A stretch of DNA of 64,000 nucleotides, from assembly GCF_014764505.1 (NCBI RefSeq), contig NZ_JACXWX010000010.1:86001-150000 (forward strand), in the 5' to 3' direction. Under the pieces are notes generated by a model. The model saw only the letters and a program-made list of their open reading frames with translations. It did not search any database and was not told the origin of the DNA. A program made the translations under genes and the position numbers. This document shows positions 38,488-49,860 of this stretch, piece by piece (the first letter of the stretch is position 1; every line of letters begins with the position of its first letter). Source of the DNA: Phormidium tenue FACHB-886 (lineage in GTDB: Bacteria > Cyanobacteriota > Cyanobacteriia > Elainellales > Elainellaceae).

Positions 38488-38863
38488 ACTATTTCCCTCC
38501 TGGGATGTTGGATTTGAAGCGTAAGAATGAAAGTGGGGAATTTAACTGTATCCGGGTGCTTACTGTAGAGAACACCTATCTATTCCTACCGTAGTGCAGA
38601 GATCAGGGGATCACTTCGGTCAACCGGCTTACCCAATCGGGTGATTTTTAAGCCGACCGTCGATCCTGACTCCAGATTTTCTGCTGCTAGAGCTAAATGA
38701 TTCGAAGAAGACCCAGTAGAGGTTGCAAATCTCCTTAAGCTAAAGTATTTCAAAGGCTGGCATAAGTTCCCGACCAAAAACTGGTCTAACCTATTGTCTC
38801 CTGTCGCTGTCCATCGCCTATTCTCAAAGCAGCGCTACTCAAGCATCCAAACATCAGAGAACC
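38488..38863. other. Divergent promoter region
   Basis: It lies between the 23-residue peptide gene and the kinase gene and should contain both promoters. An open frame at 38586-38777 on the minus strand has no family support and no ribosome-binding site. Confidence 0.5.
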
Positions 38864-40357
38864 ATGAATTCGCTAGTCGGGAAAGCATTGCAGGGAGGGA
38901 AGTATACCCTGGAGGAGCCGATCGGGCAGGGCGGCTTCGGTGTGACCTTTCGGGCAACTCATCACTTCCTAAAACAAACGGTAGTGATCAAAACGCTAAA
39001 CCCAACCACCCAAAGCAACCCGCAATACGTAGAATTCGAGCGGCAGTTCCGTGATGAGGCCCGCCGATTAGCAATGTGCGTCCACCCCAATATTGTGCGG
39101 GTCAACGACTTCTTCATCGAAGAAGACGTCCCGTATCTGGTGATGGACTACATTCCAGGGCTCACATTAGAGCAAGTTGTTTTTCCAGATCAGCCGCTCA
39201 CCGAATCGATCGCTATCCATTACATCCGGCAGATTGGCGCAGCGCTAGAAGTTGTTCATCGAAACGGCTTGCTGCATCGAGACGTGAAGCCACAGAACAT
39301 CATCCTGCGGCAGGGTACTCAAGAAGTTGTGCTGATCGATTTTGGTATCGCTCGTGAATTTACACCGGGTGCAACCCAAACCCACACCAGTTTAATCTCA
39401 GCGGGCTATGCGCCGATTGAGCAATACATCGCCCATGAAAAGCGTACCCCTGCTACCGATGTTTATGGGCTTGCTGCTACCCTCTACGCCCTGCTGACTG
39501 CACAAGTACCGATTGCATCCATCCTGCGCGATCGCCAACCGATGCCTGCTCCCCGCGATCTGCAACCCCAGCTCAGTCCGGCAGTGAATCAAGCTGTGAC
39601 GCGGGGGATGGCTATAGATGTACGCTATCGCCCTGAAACCGTCTCGGCCTGGCTCGATCTGTTGCCTAACCGTCCGATTACCGAACCGGGCACAGGCCAT
39701 ACTCAGCCTCCCATTCCCCCATTTGCGGTGGCGGCACCATTAAAGCCAGCGATCCCCAATCCTTCCACGATGGCGACATTAGCGGTTAGCCCGCGTCCAC
39801 CGCGCCCGCCGGTTGCCCTATCTACGGCAGAAACGGTAGCTCCCGCCAAAGCCATTACTGCGCCTTCACCTGCCCGTCCCCGACGAGGTTGGATTTTGGC
39901 GCTAATGGGAATAGCGGCGATCGTTGGGATCGCTGTGTCAGCCATTATCATGGTGCTGTCACAGTCGCAGCAGCAATCGCCCCTACTAGAGCCTGAGGCG
40001 CCCTCGCTAGACGCACCCGCAGCACAGCCTTCAGAGACAGTATCACCTTCAGACGTAGAAAGCCCAGAAGTGCTTGAGCCATCTCCTTTGGAAAGCCCGG
40101 AAGAAACGCCCTCGCCCATAGACACCCTACCGCCTGAGTCTTCTTCTGATGAATCGCCGCTGACCCTACCAGAAGACTTTGAGCCAGATGCCCCAGTGGA
40201 TCTTGACGCACCGCTGATCGACTCACCGCCGCCGCGGTCTAACAGGAACTCCAACAGAGACAGAGACAAAGATGATAAAGAGGAAGAGCCACGCCGGACG
40301 TTGCCCAATTCTTTGCGACGAGAACAAGAAGCAGAGAACCGCCGAAAAGAAGATTAG
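38864..40357 (+). CDS. Serine/threonine protein kinase with transmembrane helix
   Basis: The 497-residue protein has a Hanks-type kinase domain (about 14-270): glycine loop GQGGFG (21-26), catalytic Lys in VVIKTLNP (about 43), [10 protein letters not shown] (about 140) and [10 protein letters not shown] Pro-rich juxtamembrane segment precedes one hydrophobic helix ([19 protein letters not shown], about 345-366). The outer part is Pro/Ser/Glu-rich and ends in an Arg/Glu/Lys-rich tail. The acidic, disordered extracytoplasmic region has no recognised sensor domain. Targets are unknown. Confidence 0.9.
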   Translation: MNSLVGKALQGGKYTLEEPIGQGGFGVTFRATHHFLKQTVVIKTLNPTTQSNPQYVEFERQFRDEARRLAMCVHPNIVRVNDFFIEEDVPYLVMDYIPGLTLEQVVFPDQPLTESIAIHYIRQIGAALEVVHRNGLLHRDVKPQNIILRQGTQEVVLIDFGIAREFTPGATQTHTSLISAGYAPIEQYIAHEKRTPATDVYGLAATLYALLTAQVPIASILRDRQPMPAPRDLQPQLSPAVNQAVTRGMAIDVRYRPETVSAWLDLLPNRPITEPGTGHTQPPIPPFAVAAPLKPAIPNPSTMATLAVSPRPPRPPVALSTAETVAPAKAITAPSPARPRRGWILALMGIAAIVGIAVSAIIMVLSQSQQQSPLLEPEAPSLDAPAAQPSETVSPSDVESPEVLEPSPLESPEETPSPIDTLPPESSSDESPLTLPEDFEPDAPVDLDAPLIDSPPPRSNRNSNRDRDKDDKEEEPRRTLPNSLRREQEAENRRKED

Positions 40358-40641
40358 CGCACTCAAATGCGAGTAAACACAGTCTGTAAACAACTAAGCA
40401 CAGAACGCTGAGAGTCCGAGGCGTGATCTGGTGATTGTGCTTACAGTGAGGTTCGTCTCCACAGCGTTTTTGTTCGGCTGTTAAGGTAGGACAGATAACG
40501 GCTATTGCTTCTAGCAGGCATCTATCGCATTTTACTGGAACATCCAGACTGAGAATCTAGACGATTTACCGTAGCAGCGAACGGCAGTTCGCCCCCATTT
40601 AGCAAAAAGAGCGACATCGATTCCCCTACTCGTTGATCACA

Positions 40642-41919
40642 ATGCAAGGCTTTACACTGCGACGGCTATCAGTTCTAAGCGCGATGATCGCCCTCCTCAT
40701 TGGCTGCACTCAAGGCAGTCCACAAATTATCGTTTCTCCAACGGCTCAGCCGCCGGCCCCCCAGCAGCTACCGGGAGAAAATGTTGCCTATGGGCAACCC
40801 CCCGGTGCGGTTGCCACGGCTGCCAATCTCAATTTGACAGAGCAAGACCTGCTTCAGCAAAGCTGGCAAGCTTACCGCCAGCGATTTATTCAGGCGGATG
40901 GGCGGGTAATCGATCGCGAAGCAGGCGATCGCTCTACGTCTGAGGGGCAAGCCTACGCCATGCTAAGAGCCGTGTTTATGGATGACCGCGATACCTTTGA
41001 ACGGGTCTTAAACTGGGGTGAGAATAATTTGCAGCGCCGCAATCCCGACAACAGCCCGCGGGATCGGCTGTGGGCCTGGAAATGGGGCAGAACTGACCAA
41101 GGTGATTGGCGAACAATCGATGCCAATTTTGCTAGCGATGGTGACTTAGACGTAGTAACAGCCCTGATTTTGGCATCGCGGCGCTGGGGGCGATCGGACT
41201 ATGCAGAGCTGGCGCGGCTGAAGCTGGAGGATCTGTGGAATTTGGCGACGGTGGAAGGCGCATCCGGGCGACGCTATTTTCTGCCGGGACCCAAAGAAGT
41301 CTTCCAGACCCAGCCCAACCGCACGTACCTGAACCCGTCCTATCTAGCGCCTTATGCCTACCGGCTATTTGCCCAAGTCGATTCTCGGCACAACTGGCGC
41401 AGCCTGATCGACAGTAGCTATGACGTGCTTGAAACCGCTGCACAGCTCTCTAAAGTGGGGCTACCCAGCGATTGGGTGGTATGGGATGCCACCACAGGTA
41501 ACTTTCAAGCGGCAACAGACCAACGACTCAAAAGCATCTACAGCTACGATGCCTATCGTGTTTGGTGGCGAGTGGCGCTGGATGCGGCTTGGTTTAACGA
41601 GCCAAGAGCCAAAAACTTCTTGGAGAAGTCCATGCAACCCTTACGCGATCTCTGGCAAAAACAGCAGTCCATTCCTGCCCAGATCGATTTGCAGGGGGTG
41701 GCGCTCGTCAACTACGAATCTACGGCACAGTACGCCATGATGTACGCTGCCCTACGCCAAATTGACCCCACGACGGCAGAGCAAATCCGTCAGCAAAAGC
41801 TGTTAACCACCTACCGTGATGGCTTTTGGGACGGGGATTCTGCCTATTACAGCCAGAATCTTGCTTGGTTTGGGCTGTTTCCGCCTACGCAGATTGCCGA
41901 TCGCTGGGTGAAACAATAA
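40642..41919 (+). CDS. Glycoside hydrolase family 8 lipoprotein (endoglucanase-like)
   Basis: The 425-residue protein has a lipoprotein signal with ALLIGCTQG, so it is probably anchored to a membrane. The GH8 core has YAMLRAVFMDDRDTFERVL, WAWKWGR, and ASDGDLDVVTALILASRRWG, in which the conserved Asp of GH8 sits. YAPYAYRLFA and YDAYRVWWRVALDAAWF are also typical. GH8 enzymes of the BcsZ/CelY type cut beta-1,4-glucans and occur with cellulose synthases, but no bcsA is in view. The ATG at 40642 is preferred to a TTG at 40633. Confidence 0.85.
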   Translation: MQGFTLRRLSVLSAMIALLIGCTQGSPQIIVSPTAQPPAPQQLPGENVAYGQPPGAVATAANLNLTEQDLLQQSWQAYRQRFIQADGRVIDREAGDRSTSEGQAYAMLRAVFMDDRDTFERVLNWGENNLQRRNPDNSPRDRLWAWKWGRTDQGDWRTIDANFASDGDLDVVTALILASRRWGRSDYAELARLKLEDLWNLATVEGASGRRYFLPGPKEVFQTQPNRTYLNPSYLAPYAYRLFAQVDSRHNWRSLIDSSYDVLETAAQLSKVGLPSDWVVWDATTGNFQAATDQRLKSIYSYDAYRVWWRVALDAAWFNEPRAKNFLEKSMQPLRDLWQKQQSIPAQIDLQGVALVNYESTAQYAMMYAALRQIDPTTAEQIRQQKLLTTYRDGFWDGDSAYYSQNLAWFGLFPPTQIADRWVKQ

Positions 41920-41926
41920 ATCTGTT

Positions 41927-41969
41927 GCCTAAATAGTGGCATAGCTTCGCCACGCCACTATTCAGGCAG
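41927..41969. terminator. Bidirectional terminator hairpin
   Basis: Arms TGCCTAAATAGTGGC and GCCACTATTCAGGCA pair with one mismatch between the convergent GH8 and DUF1636 genes. Confidence 0.75.
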
Positions 41970-41987
41970 CACCCACCATCCAGCGTG

Positions 41988-42437
41988 CTACAGCAAAGGT
42001 GGAATTCTTGCTACCACGCTAGTTTTGAACAGCTCAGGACGATCGCGGTAGACCAGTGCCCCATCCGGTTTAGCGTGATATTGACTGGCACACTCCAGCA
42101 CTGCTGCCGTAGTTGTTTCTAGCCGCGTCTCATCGGTGGGTAGGTCGCCAAAGAGATAGGTGAACTTGCCGGCACACATTAGCGCGATCGCACACTCGCG
42201 AGAGCAGACCCCCATACATTTAGCAGGCTGAAGCCGAAACTGATCGTGGAGATGCCACTCTGAATGGAGCTGGTTGAGCCGGTTGAGCAGGCGCTGCCCT
42301 CCAGTTGGGGGTGGGTCGGCATTGGACGAGCGACTGCCGAGACTGGCGCAAGTGGTGCAAACAATCAGCGTGTGTTGCCGCGATGATTCTGACGATCGAT
42401 CGGCAAGATCCGATCGATCTAAACTAATTTCTGACAC
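41988..42437 (-). CDS. DUF1636 metal- or 2Fe-2S-binding protein, B12-linked
   Basis: The 149-residue protein is a thioredoxin-like ferredoxin-fold member of DUF1636. Cysteines in LIVCTTCASLG and in CMGVCSRECAIAL could bind a 2Fe-2S cluster or metal. A cobalamin riboswitch directly precedes it, and the family is found near cobalamin and cobalt genes, so it probably takes part in cobalt or B12 handling. The start is a GTG at 42437 with GAGG eight bases upstream. Confidence 0.8.
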   Translation of the reverse strand: MSEISLDRSDLADRSSESSRQHTLIVCTTCASLGSRSSNADPPPTGGQRLLNRLNQLHSEWHLHDQFRLQPAKCMGVCSRECAIALMCAGKFTYLFGDLPTDETRLETTTAAVLECASQYHAKPDGALVYRDRPELFKTSVVARIPPLL

Positions 42438-42474
42438 AGCCTGTACCTCGCAGAAACTTGTGTAATGGTTGCGA

Positions 42475-42610
42475 TCGGCGGGCGTTCTGACTTAGAAAGA
42501 CAAGCCCTGTAGCCCAAGACCTGCATCTCAACACAGCTGCGGGACAGCGCCGGATTCACACCGGACTTTCCCCCTTACTTCCAACGGCTGCTCCCCGTTG
42601 AAACCGAACG
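42475..42610 (-). promoter_or_regulatory. Cobalamin (adenosylcobalamin-class) riboswitch
   Basis: On the minus strand the leader contains GGGGGAAAGTCCGGTGTGAA, then TCCGGCGCTGTCCCGCAGCT, then GTG, and about 60 bases later AGTCAGAACGCCCGCC. These are the conserved core blocks of the cobalamin riboswitch in the right order. It should shut off the DUF1636 gene when cobalamin is abundant. Confidence 0.93.
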
Positions 42611-42661
42611 GCTTTCCTAATATAGCGGTTCCTCACCGTGTAATGTACAGTTTTTTGTGGT

Positions 42662-42724
42662 GTATTGCGCTCCGCGTGCCCCCCGCAAAAAACACCCTTC
42701 ATTTGAGCGCGAAGCGCTATATAC
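42662..42724. repeat. Palindromic repeat element, copy A5
   Basis: Left end TATTGCGCTCCGCG and right end GCGCGAAGCGCTATATA are imperfect inverted copies around a C-rich centre. The right end matches the tail of the other A copies. Confidence 0.6.
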
Positions 42725-42781
42725 TAGCTCCACTGGGAAACAAACCTGGGATAATTTTGAGGCAGCTACCCTGCAGCCTAG

Positions 42782-44083
<1,302 letters not shown>

Positions 44084-44240
44084 AAGAAGCAGCTTCCAAT
44101 TGTTTTGTGAACAGAAGAAAACTGGCAGCGGGGAATGAACGTGTATCTGGCATGGTACTCACTACCACCTGAACTGAGGCACTTCTAAAGGGTGCGTACT
44201 GCAAGTAGTTTTACTGAGAAACTAGCCGAAAGACCAGCCA

Positions 44241-44762
44241 ATGACAGCTCGCTGCAAATGCTTGCGCGTTCGCTGTGTGGCTGGTTGCGCTAGGAACCAT
44301 GGCGGCTTTCAGTCCTCAGTTGAGCAAGGCTTCGCCCGAACCCGCACGCTACTGGGTCGCTTTTACTACGAGCCTGGATAACTCGCTCAAGCCAGAGCGC
44401 TCTACCAAGAAGCGCTGTATATTTCAGCCTGCTGATCCTCAAGCCCTGCTGAATCTAGCACAGCTCAAAAATTTGCCAAGGGCAATACCAGAACGTAGAG
44501 GCTTATTACACCTCGCTGCTCGATCGATCGCAGGATAGCCCTACTCTCTACAATGGGCTAATTCTCAAAGACAAAGTGCATATCGAGTTCATATAAGGAA
44601 GTTGGCTTGCTAGAGCAGGAATTGCAAGATGCTTTAAAAGCGCTGGTGTTGATGCAGGCAGAGGTAAAGCGACAACGGGACGCCGAAACACTAGATACCT
44701 ATGTATGGGATACCTATGTATGGGCATTGCTACAAGCAAAACAGCCCCAAGCCGGGAAATAG
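44241..44762 (+). pseudogene. Decayed TPR-repeat protein gene
   Basis: Fragments in different frames, in order, read RTLLGRFYYEPG, LAQARALYQEALYISAC, ADPQALLNLAQLKNL, then QGQYQNVEAYYTSLLDRSQD with SPTLYNGLILK, and LLEQELQDALKALVLMQAEV. These are consecutive pieces of a tetratricopeptide protein broken by frameshifts and stops. No full frame can be restored by a single change, so it is a remnant. Confidence 0.7.
44694..44723. repeat. Two 15-bp tandem units in the TPR remnant
   Basis: GATACCTATGTATGG occurs twice in a row (44694-44708, 44709-44723). Confidence 0.9.
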
Positions 44763-45360
44763 CAAAACTGTCGTGAGTGCTTGTCTGGTTGGCACTCGTG
44801 TCGCACTAAAACATTCCCGCTCACATTCGTCCAATTCTCATTTTGCCTATCCTCAGCGCAGTCAGAATTATGTTGATTGAATTGGAATTTCAACTCGTGC
44901 AGTTTTGCAAATGTTGAGATAGTTTCTGGTCTTTGCGTAGTTAGTAAAGATAACCAACCGTATTAGAGCGATCGATTATGGTTAAATCTTGAAGTTTGAG
45001 CGTAGCCATGTCTGAAATATTGCTGCTATCGGTTTCGCTAATTGCTGCTGATGCGTCATTTGCTCAAACGATTACTGACGTTCTAGTCGATGATGGGTTA
45101 CTCTGCTACAGGGTCAAGATGAATGGAAGGTGTTGGATCTCAATGGCATTTGTGGCAGAAACGTCAATCCTCAAAATCGAGCCGCTGCAGCGCGAATTCA
45201 TGAGCGTCCTCCGGGCAATCTAGAAGGGTTAGAAATCTTTAGGAGAGGAAATGCTTCTCCGCCTTGTTTTGGGCTGGACGATCAAGGATGGCGCTCTCCT
45301 TTGTCGCAGTAGTTGCCTCTCTGTATTGCTATGACTTTTTAAATTCTGGACAATGATGAC
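44763..45360. other. Gene-free region before the PilB-type gene
   Basis: No supported gene. An open frame at 44996-45223 starts with a possible hydrophobic stretch but has no recognisable motif, and may be another gene remnant. The promoter of the ATPase gene is expected near its end. Confidence 0.4.
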
Positions 45361-47019
45361 ATGCAGGTAACTTCTCTTCCTCCCTCAGTTTGGCAGCAGC
45401 TAAAGCAGCAGAGAATTAGCTGTGAGCAAGCCCTCGAACTGCTAGTTGATCCAGAGGGTAACGTTGAACTCGATCGTCTCGATCGAGAAGTCAGCAGTCG
45501 CTTTTGGCGCAACTTCAACGATCGCGATCTACTGCCGCCCGTGATGCCGCTCCTGCTGTGGCGCAATTGCTATTATTTGGGCAGTCCGGTCGTGCTAACG
45601 GCTCAGGTGGTGCAGCATTTGAGCGATCGGCTTGGTACCGATATTCAAATTATTTCAATTGCCGAAAAAAGCTATCGCTATTGGCATCGCCTGCGCTCAC
45701 TAGACACAAACCGAATCAATGCGGTCACTAACATCAATCCGCTGACCGGAGAGCTAGAACACGAAAATATCACCGAAATTGCTGAGCTGCACCTGTCGCA
45801 GGCAGACAACCAAATCGAGCGGATCAAAACTTTGGTCTCTAGTGCGCTTCGCAACCGCGCCAGCGATATTCACCTAGCGCCCTCGCCAGAAGGTTTGCAG
45901 GTGCGTTTCCGAATCGATGGCATCTTGCGACATGTCACTACGCTGCCGCCGATGATCAGCCGTAAGGTAATTGTCTCACTCAAGGTAATGTGCGATATGG
46001 ACATCGCTGAAAGCCGCCGCCCCCAGGATGGCAGAATCGGCGAGCGCTACATTGCCGACCAGGAAGAACAGGGTTTGGATATCCGAGTTAGCACTCTCCC
46101 CTGCATTAGCGGCATCAAAGGGGAACCAGGCGAAAAAGCAGTACTGCGGCTCCTACGTCAGCAAAACTCTTTTGCTCAAATTGCCGATCTAGGCTTTTCA
46201 GCAAGCACCCTACAAATTTATGAAAGCTGGCTGCAAGAGCCTCAAGGCATGATCATCTTCACAGGCCCAACCGGGTCTGGCAAAACTAGCACCCTCTACA
46301 CCAGCCTGCAGGCGATCGCCACTGAATCGGTAAATATCGTCACTGTTGAAGATCCGGTGGAATATGTCTTGCCCAAAATCACCCAAACGCAGGTTCATGA
46401 GCTGGCGGGCATGACCTTTGCAGCAGGGCTGAGGGCAATCTTACGGCAAGACCCAGATATCATCATGGTTGGAGAAATCCGCGACCATGAAACTGCAGAA
46501 ACCGCCGTACGGGCTGCCCTCACCGGACATCTGGTGCTAACAACGCTCCACACCAACGATGCGATCGGCGCAATTCCTCGTCTGAAGGATATTGGTCCTG
46601 ATCCAGGGCTAATCAGCGATGCGCTGCTTGGCATTGTGGCACAGCGACTGGTAAGAAAAGTCTGTCCGCACTGCGCAGCACCCTACTCGCCTACGCCCGT
46701 CGACCTGGAGTTTTTGGGCTTGAAGCCAGAAGATGCCAACCCGGAGGGGTGGCGCAAGGGTAAAGGCTGCTCCCACTGCTTTAACTCTGGCTATTTGGGG
46801 CGAGAAGCCATAATTGAACTCCTGAACGTGGATGACATGGTGCGCCAGATTATCTACGAAGGCACGGTTACCCAACTCCGCCGCTATTTGAATTCGATCG
46901 CCTACGATTCGTTCCAGAAAGGGGCGATCGGCAAAATAATCAACGGCAGCACCACACTTGAGGAAGTTCGCCGAGTTTTGCCACACAGCGCTTTGTATAC
47001 TAAGCGCCGCACAGACTAA
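45361..47019 (+). CDS. PilB/GspE-family secretion ATPase
   Basis: The 552-residue protein carries an N-terminal MshEN/N1-like region (about 1-130) and the ATPase core: SDIHLAPSPEGLQVRFRIDG, Walker A GPTGSGKTSTLY, the Asp box VTVEDPVEYVL, Walker B DPDIIMVGEIRD and the His box TGHLVLTTLHTNDA. A tetracysteine zinc site is present (CPHC...CSHC). It drives type IV pilus or secretion pseudopilus assembly. No pilT, pilC or pilin gene is adjacent, so it is an orphan paralogue and its partner machine is unknown. Confidence 0.88.
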   Translation: MQVTSLPPSVWQQLKQQRISCEQALELLVDPEGNVELDRLDREVSSRFWRNFNDRDLLPPVMPLLLWRNCYYLGSPVVLTAQVVQHLSDRLGTDIQIISIAEKSYRYWHRLRSLDTNRINAVTNINPLTGELEHENITEIAELHLSQADNQIERIKTLVSSALRNRASDIHLAPSPEGLQVRFRIDGILRHVTTLPPMISRKVIVSLKVMCDMDIAESRRPQDGRIGERYIADQEEQGLDIRVSTLPCISGIKGEPGEKAVLRLLRQQNSFAQIADLGFSASTLQIYESWLQEPQGMIIFTGPTGSGKTSTLYTSLQAIATESVNIVTVEDPVEYVLPKITQTQVHELAGMTFAAGLRAILRQDPDIIMVGEIRDHETAETAVRAALTGHLVLTTLHTNDAIGAIPRLKDIGPDPGLISDALLGIVAQRLVRKVCPHCAAPYSPTPVDLEFLGLKPEDANPEGWRKGKGCSHCFNSGYLGREAIIELLNVDDMVRQIIYEGTVTQLRRYLNSIAYDSFQKGAIGKIINGSTTLEEVRRVLPHSALYTKRRTD

Positions 47020-47120
47020 AACAGGTTCATCTGACGCTTGCGTTAAATTAAACAATCGCTCCTCCGCAAAAGGTCAGTCTGGGGGGTATCCTGGTCGTAC
47101 ATATCGATCGTTTTGGGAAG

Positions 47121-48260
47121 TTGGAAAGCGCTGTGACTGTAAGTATTTCATCTAGCAATGTTTCGACGGATCAAGCTGCGGTAGGCAATGCAAGCAGCCG
47201 AGCGCAAGGCTGGCGTGGCTTAATTGAAGAATATCGGCAGTATTTGCCTGTCACTGAAGCTACGCCCGTTGTGACGCTGCTAGAAGGCAACACGCCTCTG
47301 ATTCCTGCCCCTGCGATTGCCGCTCGGTTGGGCAAGCAAGTCCAGGTTTGGCTGAAATATGACGGGCTGAACCCCACGGGCAGCTTTAAAGACCGGGGCA
47401 TGACAATGGCAGTCTCGAAAGCTAAAGAGGCAGGTGCAGAGGTTGTGATTTGCGCCAGCACGGGCAACACTTCTGCTGCTGCTGCTGCCTATGCCCGCCG
47501 TGCAGGCATGAAGGCTTACGTCCTGATTCCCGATGGCTATGTAGCATTGGGCAAGCTGGCGCAGGCGTTACTCTATGGGGCGGAAGTGTTGGCAATTCAA
47601 GGCAATTTCGATCGCGCCCTCCACATCGTTCGGGAAATGGCAGACCACTACCCGATCACGCTGGTCAACTCAGTCAATCCCTACCGCTTAGAAGGGCAGA
47701 AGACGAGCGCATTTGAAATTGTTGACGTGTTGGGCACGGCTCCCGACTGGCTGTGCATTCCCGTTGGTAATGCTGGAAACATCACCGCCTACTGGATGGG
47801 TTTTTGTCAGTATCACCAAGATGGCAAGAGCGATCGCCTCCCCCGGATGATGGGCTTCCAGGCTGCTGGTGCAGCGCCCTTGGTAACAGGCATCCCCAAC
47901 GAGTATCCCGAAACTCTAGCAACGGCCATTCGGATTGGCAATCCGGCAAGCTGGGAAAAGGCGATCGCCGTGCGAGATGCTAGCCAAGGAGAGTTTAATG
48001 CCGTCTCTGATGAGGAAATTCTCGATGCCTATCGGCTGCTTGCCGCCGAGGAGGGGGTTTTCTGCGAACCTGCCAGCGCTGCTTCTGTGGCAGGACTACT
48101 GAAGGTAAAAGACCAAGTCCCCGCTGGCGCAAAGATTGTTTGTGTCCTAACAGGAAACGGCTTGAAAGATCCAGATACTGCAATTAAGCATTGCCAGAAT
48201 CAGTTTAAGACAGGTATAGTCGCAGAGCGATCGGCTGTGGCGCAGGTGATGGGCTTTTGA
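47121..48260 (+). CDS. thrC: Threonine synthase
   Basis: The 379-residue PLP enzyme converts O-phosphohomoserine to threonine. The PLP lysine is in [14 protein letters not shown], the substrate loop in [18 protein letters not shown], and the phosphate cup in [15 protein letters not shown]. The start is a TTG at 47121 or a GTG at 47133 in the same frame; neither has a strong ribosome-binding site. A hairpin terminator follows. Confidence 0.93.
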   Translation: MESAVTVSISSSNVSTDQAAVGNASSRAQGWRGLIEEYRQYLPVTEATPVVTLLEGNTPLIPAPAIAARLGKQVQVWLKYDGLNPTGSFKDRGMTMAVSKAKEAGAEVVICASTGNTSAAAAAYARRAGMKAYVLIPDGYVALGKLAQALLYGAEVLAIQGNFDRALHIVREMADHYPITLVNSVNPYRLEGQKTSAFEIVDVLGTAPDWLCIPVGNAGNITAYWMGFCQYHQDGKSDRLPRMMGFQAAGAAPLVTGIPNEYPETLATAIRIGNPASWEKAIAVRDASQGEFNAVSDEEILDAYRLLAAEEGVFCEPASAASVAGLLKVKDQVPAGAKIVCVLTGNGLKDPDTAIKHCQNQFKTGIVAERSAVAQVMGF

Positions 48261-48324
48261 TCCAGTGAAGGCAAAGCACTAACTTTTTAAGGTTTCATGC
48301 AAAGCACAGTACCTGCAAAAGCTG

Positions 48325-48351
48325 AAGGGACTTGGCAGAACCAAGTCCCTT
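48325..48351 (+). terminator. Hairpin after thrC
   Basis: An 11-bp perfect stem AAGGGACTTGG/CCAAGTCCCTT with a 5-base loop lies downstream of thrC and of the convergent rlpA gene. Confidence 0.75.
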
Positions 48352-48404
48352 TGAGTAACCAGGAAAAGTAAACGAGAGCTGTGCAAATGTACCAGCAGTT
48401 TTGT

Positions 48405-49643
48405 CTAGCGGGCAGTGCTGCCTAACACCTCTAGCTTGACGGGTGCAACACCAGACTGCACCAAGCCAATCACGGCTGCCGCACCTCGTGACAGGTCGAT
48501 AATGCGATCGCCAGCATATGGACCGCGATCGTTAATTCGCACCACCACTGACTCGCCGTTATCCATGTTGGTGACACGAACCTGAGTCCCAAAGGGCAGA
48601 TCAGGATGGGCAGCCGTCAAAGCATTTTGGTTGAATACTTCGCCGCTGGCGCTATAGTTGCCATCAAAACCAGGACCATACCAGGATGCCCAACCTGATA
48701 TAGACAGCCGTACCGAACCCAGCGAAATTTCAGCCGCCGCTTGGGGTTCGCCCACAACGCTTTCGATCGGTGGGGCATTGCCCACCTGACGACGGATTAA
48801 ATTAGTCGCATGCAGCGCATCCTCAGAAGGATCTTGGGTCGTGTTGGGCAGGATCGTGTCTGCGGTCATGTGGACAAGGAGCTGATCACCCGCCTTAATC
48901 AGATAAGACTTCTGCTGTTCATCCCAAACTGCGGTGATAGTATTCGCATCTAGGCTGTCGTGGTAGAACTGGTTGAGCCGAGCAGCGATTTCAGTAGCGC
49001 GCCAGAGGGGATCGGCTGGATCAGTTGGCTGCGCCTGAGCCGGGGCTGCAGCCGTTGAGCCTGCTGGTAGCGTTTGGTCTTGGCTGCCAACTTTGGTGTC
49101 TGGGGAAGCGCTGCTAACTGGTGCATTACCGTCTACAGAGCTAGCCGTTTTGGACGCGGCTGCGTTCGCTGGGTCGGTGCTAGCTGGGCTGGCATCAGCT
49201 TCCGCACCAAGGAACGTTAAGACTGGAATATTGCGAACATACAGGGTGGCAGCACGTCGTCCAGCTAGCTCGTGAGTTTGAACGGTAGTAATCGTTTCAT
49301 CTGGATCTGCTTGCTCTTGAGATTGGTACTCCCCAACTTTGACGGCTTCTTGCGAGCTGGCTGGGCTGGCAGAAGGGCGGCTCTCTAAGGGAGGCGCTGC
49401 GTCAATCACCTGGGCTGGCTGAGGGCGAGTTGCCTCTGGGGCAGCTTCTGGGCTGCTAGCCTCTAGACCAGATACCTGACCGGATACTTGATCCAAGGCA
49501 GCTGCAGGGGCGGAAACCTCTACTGCTGAACCGTCGTCTGAGACTCCGGTGGAAATCCTAATCTGGTCAGCATAGCTGGGAAGGACACCTAGAGTCGCCG
49601 AGAGCAGGGTTGCGGTAAAGCCGCTTAGAAATTTTTGATTCAT
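48405..49643 (-). CDS. rlpA: RlpA-like septal ring lytic transglycosylase
   Basis: The 412-residue precursor has a signal peptide (LLSATLGVLPSYA). A long Ala/Ser/Pro-rich region (about 30-300) follows, then a double-psi beta-barrel at the C-terminus with GWASWYGPGFDGNYSASGEV, LPFGTQVRVTN and VRINDRGPYAGDRIIDLS. That domain cleaves naked peptidoglycan glycan strands at division sites. A long structured leader, probably a c-di-AMP riboswitch, precedes it. The ATG is at 49643. Confidence 0.88.
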   Translation of the reverse strand: MNQKFLSGFTATLLSATLGVLPSYADQIRISTGVSDDGSAVEVSAPAAALDQVSGQVSGLEASSPEAAPEATRPQPAQVIDAAPPLESRPSASPASSQEAVKVGEYQSQEQADPDETITTVQTHELAGRRAATLYVRNIPVLTFLGAEADASPASTDPANAAASKTASSVDGNAPVSSASPDTKVGSQDQTLPAGSTAAAPAQAQPTDPADPLWRATEIAARLNQFYHDSLDANTITAVWDEQQKSYLIKAGDQLLVHMTADTILPNTTQDPSEDALHATNLIRRQVGNAPPIESVVGEPQAAAEISLGSVRLSISGWASWYGPGFDGNYSASGEVFNQNALTAAHPDLPFGTQVRVTNMDNGESVVVRINDRGPYAGDRIIDLSRGAAAVIGLVQSGVAPVKLEVLGSTAR

Positions 49644-49689
49644 ACGTCCATCGTGAAAAGTACATGGAGTATCGAGCGGAATGCCGACC

Positions 49690-49860
49690 AGCTAAACAGC
49701 AAGCGATACAACGGCAGCTGAGAGCTGAGATCGCTTTGGCGAGATCGCCAAAAGCTAACCGGCTGGGCAGTCAAGCAGAGCCAAAATTGGCAGACTGCAT
49801 CCCTGATTAACTCGTACTCGTTACGGGTTCACTCCTGGTTACTGAACTGCAACAGAGTAA
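49690..49860 (-). promoter_or_regulatory. Probable c-di-AMP (ydaO/yuaA) riboswitch
   Basis: The minus-strand leader contains AGTAACCAGGAGTGAACCCG, then AGTTAATCAGGGATGCAG with a hairpin (GCCAATTTTGGC), then CCCAGCCGGTTAGCT. The pattern AACC...GG(A/G)GTGAA followed by CCG.(C/T)AGCT is that of the ydaO riboswitch, which is known upstream of cell-wall hydrolases including rlpA in cyanobacteria. It is divergent from the consensus, so the call is tentative. Confidence 0.5.

Noticed and set aside
38586-38777. 63-codon open frame between the 23-residue peptide gene and the kinase
   Set aside because: No ribosome-binding site, no recognisable domain; it lies in the expected promoter region.
44996-45223. 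75-codon open frame before the PilB-type gene
   Set aside because: No family support; might be a gene remnant but cannot be assigned.
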